Shown here: positions 60,555-64,000 of the stretch, piece by piece
How the letters are laid out: the number at the start of each line of letters is the position of its first letter
Numbering within the stretch: the stretch's first letter is position 1
Assembly: GCF_028767125.1 (NCBI RefSeq)
Contig: NZ_JAKCWP010000002.1
Coordinates: 124,001-188,000, forward strand
Direction of reading: 5' to 3'
Length of the DNA: 64,000 bases
Origin: Chelativorans sp. YIM 93263
GTDB lineage: Bacteria; Pseudomonadota; Alphaproteobacteria; Rhizobiales; Rhizobiaceae
The notes under the pieces: generated by a model
Databases searched by the model: none
The model's input: only the letters and a program-made list of their open reading frames with translations
What the model was told of the DNA's origin: nothing
Translations under genes and position numbers: made by a program

Positions 60555-62365
60555 GGGGTTCGCGGCCTTTCTTCCGCGATGGCGCGAAGCACGGCGCGCG
60601 GCACCGGCGCTTCCTCGATCTCCTCCAGGGATACAGGAAGCTTCCGACGCCAATTGGGATGCTCGTCAACCGTGCCGGGCACATTCGGCTGGTCGGCAAG
60701 GCCCAGAAGATCCTCCATCTGCGCGACGACCAGCCGCGCCTGAGTGCTCGCGACGAGCTGATGGATGCCGGCCGCCACCGTCTCGTCGAACTCGTCCCGG
60801 GCTATGATGCCCCTGGCGCGGAGCAAGTCCTTGGCCTGCTTTTTCTCCGACCCGCGATTTTCGCGCTCCTTCCGCGCGACCGCCCGGTCGATAAGCCCAA
60901 TCTGTTCGCGTGTCTCAATGTCGCTGCCAGTCCACCAGCCGGCAAGCGTGGGTGTGTCGTGGCTGCCCACGCAGGCGAGCACGGAGCGTGGCCATTTCTC
61001 CGGCGGAATGAAGCCGTCCTCATCGCGCTCGAAGTAGAAAACACGATAACCAAGCAGGCTGGCGCGATCCATGGCCGCGCGGAAACCCTTCGGCACCACC
61101 CCCAGATCCTCGCCGATGATGATCGCGCCGGCGCGCTGCGAGACCTTTGCCAATACGCGCACCATGCCCTCCATCGGGTAGAGCACATAGGCGCCCTCGC
61201 CTGGCGGAAAACCGTCCGGGATCCAGAAGAGCCGATAAAGGCTCATAGCGTGATCGATGCGGAGCGCGCCGGCGTGGCGCAGGATCGTTTCATAGGAGCG
61301 CTGAAGGGGTTCGAAATCACGCTCGGCGATTTCCGCCGGCGAGAGCGGCGCTAAACCCCAGCTCTGGCCGTCCGGATTGAACATGTCGGGCGGCGCGCCG
61401 ATCTCGGCGCCCACGACCGTCAACGTCGGGTCGCTCCAGGTCGCCGCGCCATCAGGTGCTGTGCCGACCGCAAGGTCGAGATAGAGGCCGATACGCATTC
61501 CCGCTTTCCGCAGCCGAGCAGCCGCGTCGCCGAGTTGCCGGTCCGCGATCCACTGGAGCCAGACCATGAAATCGGTCTCGTCGGCGTGCTCGCGGGCGAA
61601 GCGCTCGACGGCCTCGCTGGCGGGATCCCGGTACTCAGCGGGCCAGGAGCGCCAGCCGGCCCCAAAGCCGCGATCCGCCATCTCCCGGCTGATCGCCTCG
61701 AAAAGGGCAAACCGCCGGAGTGCTGCGCCGCCCTCGTCGCGAAAAGCGGCAAAGCCTTCGTTTGCGACGGCTCCTGTGCGCTGGTAGATCCGGCGAAGGG
61801 CGGCCAGCTTCTGGCGGGTCACTGCACCGTAGTCGACGAGTTCGCCCTCATGCAGGGCGGAAAACGCCGCCTCGTCGTTATCCTGCCGGGGCTCGAAACC
61901 GTCCACCCGGTCAACAGCGATATAGAGCGGATTCAGAAAATTGCGGTCGCTCGGCGAAAAGGGGCTCACCCTCTCCGGGTCGGCCAGAAAAAGCGCGTGC
62001 AGCGGATTAACGCCCAGAAAATCAGCCCCCCTCCGCGCCGCCATCTCGCCCAGCCGGGCGAGATCCTCGAAATCGCCAATGCCCCAGTTCCTGCCTGAGC
62101 GGAGGCCGTAGAGTTGGCAGGTAATGCCCCAGGCCCTACCCCTCCTCAGAAATTCCGGGATGAAGCACGCTGTATTCTTCGGTGCCTTGGGCGTGGGGGG
62201 GCATCGTCTGGGTGGCGGGGGCGGGTTACCCTCCCCCTCACCGCCCAGAATTTGCAGAAGCGCCCTGACCGCCTCCTCGGAGGCTTGCGCCGTCGTGCCG
62301 TCGAGCGCGCGGTAGGTGCGCACGATGCCATGGGCGGCGGCCAGTCGGTCGAGGCTATCCGTCAT
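60551..62365 (-). CDS. malQ: 4-alpha-glucanotransferase (MalQ) with shortened N-terminal region
   Basis: MalQ disproportionates maltodextrins (GH77). The 604-residue protein has RAWGITCQLYGLRSGRNWGIGDFEDL, the nucleophile Asp in ALRIDHAMSLYRLFWIP, the acid Glu in IIIGEDLGVVPKG, and ACVGSHDTPTLAGWW. Between the helical start and the catalytic domain lies a G/P-rich stretch (residues 41-60, GGEGEGNPPPPPRR) where a beta domain is often found; this part looks reduced. It overlaps treZ and treY by four bases each. Confidence 0.93.
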   Translation of the reverse strand: MTDSLDRLAAAHGIVRTYRALDGTTAQASEEAVRALLQILGGEGEGNPPPPPRRCPPTPKAPKNTACFIPEFLRRGRAWGITCQLYGLRSGRNWGIGDFEDLARLGEMAARRGADFLGVNPLHALFLADPERVSPFSPSDRNFLNPLYIAVDRVDGFEPRQDNDEAAFSALHEGELVDYGAVTRQKLAALRRIYQRTGAVANEGFAAFRDEGGAALRRFALFEAISREMADRGFGAGWRSWPAEYRDPASEAVERFAREHADETDFMVWLQWIADRQLGDAAARLRKAGMRIGLYLDLAVGTAPDGAATWSDPTLTVVGAEIGAPPDMFNPDGQSWGLAPLSPAEIAERDFEPLQRSYETILRHAGALRIDHAMSLYRLFWIPDGFPPGEGAYVLYPMEGMVRVLAKVSQRAGAIIIGEDLGVVPKGFRAAMDRASLLGYRVFYFERDEDGFIPPEKWPRSVLACVGSHDTPTLAGWWTGSDIETREQIGLIDRAVARKERENRGSEKKQAKDLLRARGIIARDEFDETVAAGIHQLVASTQARLVVAQMEDLLGLADQPNVPGTVDEHPNWRRKLPVSLEEIEEAPVPRAVLRAIAEERPRTP

Positions 62366-64000
62366 TGCCCGGCTCCCGATGCGAAAATGACGCCGCGCCG
62401 TGGAAGCCGCCCTTCCTGAAGCGCGGCAAGAAGACCGTCACGGCTTTCATAGACCAGTTCCAGACCGTCGGTTTGCTCGTCGATTGCGGCTTCATCCGTT
62501 CCGAAGTTTGCGACCAGGAGAAGCCGGCGGCGATCGGTCGTCCAGCGCACGAGGAACGCTCCCTGGCTCAGCCGTTGCGCCTGACCTTGCATCGATCGCA
62601 TATTCGGCAGAAGCGGCACGACATAGCTCCGGCGCGCCTCGAGGAGTCGGCGGAAGAGCGCCAGCCGCAGTCGGCCCGCCTCGGTCTTGGCGCGGTCCCA
62701 ATCGAGAGCGGAGGCCTCGAAGGTGGACAGCGCATTCGGATCGGGAATGCGCTGGGCATTTTCCTCACCGAAGTGGCCGAAGGAGGCGAACTCACGGCGC
62801 CTCCCCTCACGCACCGCCTTGGCCAGCTCGCCATGAAAGTCAGTAAAGAAGAGGAACGGGTTCGTCTCGCCGTATTCCTCGCCCATGAAAACCAACGGAA
62901 TCTGCGGGTTGAGCAGGAGGACGGCGGTCAGCAGCGCGACGGTTTCCTCGTCCGCCAAGCTGGTAAGCCGTTCGCCGAAGGCGCGGTTGCCGATCTGGTC
63001 GTGGTTTTGCAGGAAATCGACAAAAGCGACGGGCGGCTGACCTGTACTGGGCTCGCCGCGCGGCTGGCCTTCACGGGGCGCGTAGGGCTCGCCCTGATAG
63101 CAGAAGCCCTCTGCCAGGGCGCGCGCCAGATGCCCGACCGCGTCATCGGCAAAGCCCGCATAATAGCCGGCATCCTCGCCCGTCGCGATGCAATGTGCGG
63201 CGTGATGGAAATCGTCGTTCCATTCGGCTGTAAAGAGCTTTGGACGGTTTTCCTCATCATATGGATGAAGACCAACGATATTGCGCTCATCTTCTGTCAT
63301 CAGATGGATTTCGCGATCGCCGAACTGTTCGCGGACCCGCTGCGCCATTTCCTCGAGGATCGGTGTTTCGCTCCGATCCTTGATCTGGTCAACCGCGTCG
63401 AAGCGCAGGCCATCGAAGCGGAATTCCTCGAGCCAGTAGATCGGGTTGTCGAGGAAGAAATCGCGTACCGCGGGCTCCTCGAAGCGGATCGCCGCCCCCC
63501 AGGGCGTCTGGCGTTCGGCGTCGAAGAAGTCGGGCGCATAGGCACCCAGATAATTTCCGTCCGGGCCGAAATGGTTGTAGACCACGTCGAGGATCATCAT
63601 CAGCCCGCGCTCATGGGCGGCGTCGACAAGATATTTCAGCCCTACGACGCCGCCATAGGCGGAATGCGGGCAATAGGGCAAGACGCCGTCATAGCCCCAG
63701 CCCCGCGCCCCGGAGAACTCCGCGACGGGCATTATCTCGATCGCGGTGAAGCCGGTCTCGGCCAGGTGATCGAGCTTGTGGCGAATACCTTCGAAGCCGC
63801 CCAGTGGCGCGAAAGTGCCTGGGTGGAGTTCATAGACTACCGCCTCGTGCCAGGGCCGCCCCTTCCAACCCGGCACCTTCCAGTCATGATCGGAGCCGAC
63901 CAGCAGGCTTGGCCCGTGCACACCGGAAGCCTGCGCACGGGACGCGGGATCCGGCACCGCCATGCCGTCGGGCAGGATGAACTGATACTCCGTTCCCTCG
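62362..64000 (-). CDS. treZ: Malto-oligosyltrehalose trehalohydrolase (partial at window end)
   Basis: TreZ cleaves trehalose from TreY products. About 545 residues are seen; the 5' end and N-terminal CBM48-like domain lie beyond base 64000. The visible part starts EGTEYQFILPDGMAVPDPAS and contains WHEAVVYELHPGTFAPLGGF, the nucleophile Asp in FDGLRFDAVDQIKD, the acid Glu in HLMTEDERN, and FVDFLQNHDQIGNRAFGERL. Its stop overlaps the malQ start. The ATG at 63963 is internal. Confidence 0.95.
   Translation of the reverse strand, partial: EGTEYQFILPDGMAVPDPASRAQASGVHGPSLLVGSDHDWKVPGWKGRPWHEAVVYELHPGTFAPLGGFEGIRHKLDHLAETGFTAIEIMPVAEFSGARGWGYDGVLPYCPHSAYGGVVGLKYLVDAAHERGLMMILDVVYNHFGPDGNYLGAYAPDFFDAERQTPWGAAIRFEEPAVRDFFLDNPIYWLEEFRFDGLRFDAVDQIKDRSETPILEEMAQRVREQFGDREIHLMTEDERNIVGLHPYDEENRPKLFTAEWNDDFHHAAHCIATGEDAGYYAGFADDAVGHLARALAEGFCYQGEPYAPREGQPRGEPSTGQPPVAFVDFLQNHDQIGNRAFGERLTSLADEETVALLTAVLLLNPQIPLVFMGEEYGETNPFLFFTDFHGELAKAVREGRRREFASFGHFGEENAQRIPDPNALSTFEASALDWDRAKTEAGRLRLALFRRLLEARRSYVVPLLPNMRSMQGQAQRLSQGAFLVRWTTDRRRLLLVANFGTDEAAIDEQTDGLELVYESRDGLLAALQEGRLPRRGVIFASGAGQ

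Noticed and set aside
59271-60743. A 490-codon open frame opposite treY
   Set aside because: Antisense to the GH13 domain of treY; Arg/Gly-rich composition typical of shadow frames.

Overview
The window reads as a chromosomal housekeeping segment of an alphaproteobacterium of the order Hyphomicrobiales (Rhizobiales). The grounds are gene content and order: accC-aat-DUF2155 next to an NDUFA12 homologue and gatB; a fused ispDF; a pdhA-pdhB-pdhC-lpdA cluster whose E1-beta subunit carries its own lipoyl domain; dat-hfq-hflX; plsX-fabH-ihfA-merR; glyA-nrdR-ribD-ribE-ribH-nusB; a Tat-exported L,D-transpeptidase beside an LdtR-type MarR regulator; a K+-independent H+-pyrophosphatase; and a bacterial N-end-rule transferase of the Bpt family. 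I cannot fix the genus from sequence reading alone. No insertion sequences, prophage, CRISPR arrays, rRNA or tRNA genes were seen, and coding density is very high.

Layout. 1-811 (+): the end of accC, then aat. 823-4313 (-): DUF2155, NDUFA12-like, two GNAT acetyltransferases and gatB. 4438-6188 (+): ispDF and cinA. 6170-18693 (-): ratA/COQ10, lipA, a GlsB/YeaQ-type membrane protein, lpdA, an SGNH hydrolase, pdhC, pdhB, pdhA, ftsB, eno, hflX, hfq and dat. 18694-23552 is a small mixed region: an SDR and a TetR regulator face each other across a probable operator region, followed by a TIM-barrel isomerase and then speD-speE and a GST. 23673-27998 (-): merR, ihfA, fabH, plsX, DUF177 and a cytochrome bc1 assembly chaperone, with bamE (+) divergent. 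28732-40564 (-): hppA, an MFS carrier, nusB, ribH, ribE, ribD, nrdR, glyA, ldt, ldtR, a DUF6163 protein and an HIBCH-like hydrolase. 40728-46174 (+): hemB, an RDD protein, an SLC13-like permease, bpt and an EamA permease. 46187-57368 alternates: parC (-), an unknown exported protein (+), pcp (-), aspS (-), rnd (+), ppx (-) and ppk (-). 57622-64000: a small DUF2934 protein (+), then treZ-malQ-treY (-), with treZ running off the window end.

How the genes fit together. Lipoate synthase and three lipoyl-linked PDH components sit close together. gatB plus an aspS with a non-discriminating signature suggests indirect Asn-tRNA synthesis. aat and bpt together supply both leucylation branches of the bacterial N-end rule. 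ppx/ppk control polyphosphate and hppA uses pyrophosphate. treYZ with malQ makes trehalose from glycogen-like glucan.

The most interesting non-coding signals are: a pair of 16-bp TGTA-N8-TACA elements between the SDR and tetR genes; two related GCATGG/CCATGC inverted repeats upstream of pdhA; interleaved, mutually exclusive inverted repeats between aspS and rnd; a possible EcfG general-stress promoter before the DUF2934 gene; and a candidate 42-residue protein upstream of ppk. I found no convincing completely new system. Start sites were reassigned where ribosome-binding sites or family starts favoured a different codon; several genes appear to start with GTG or TTG.
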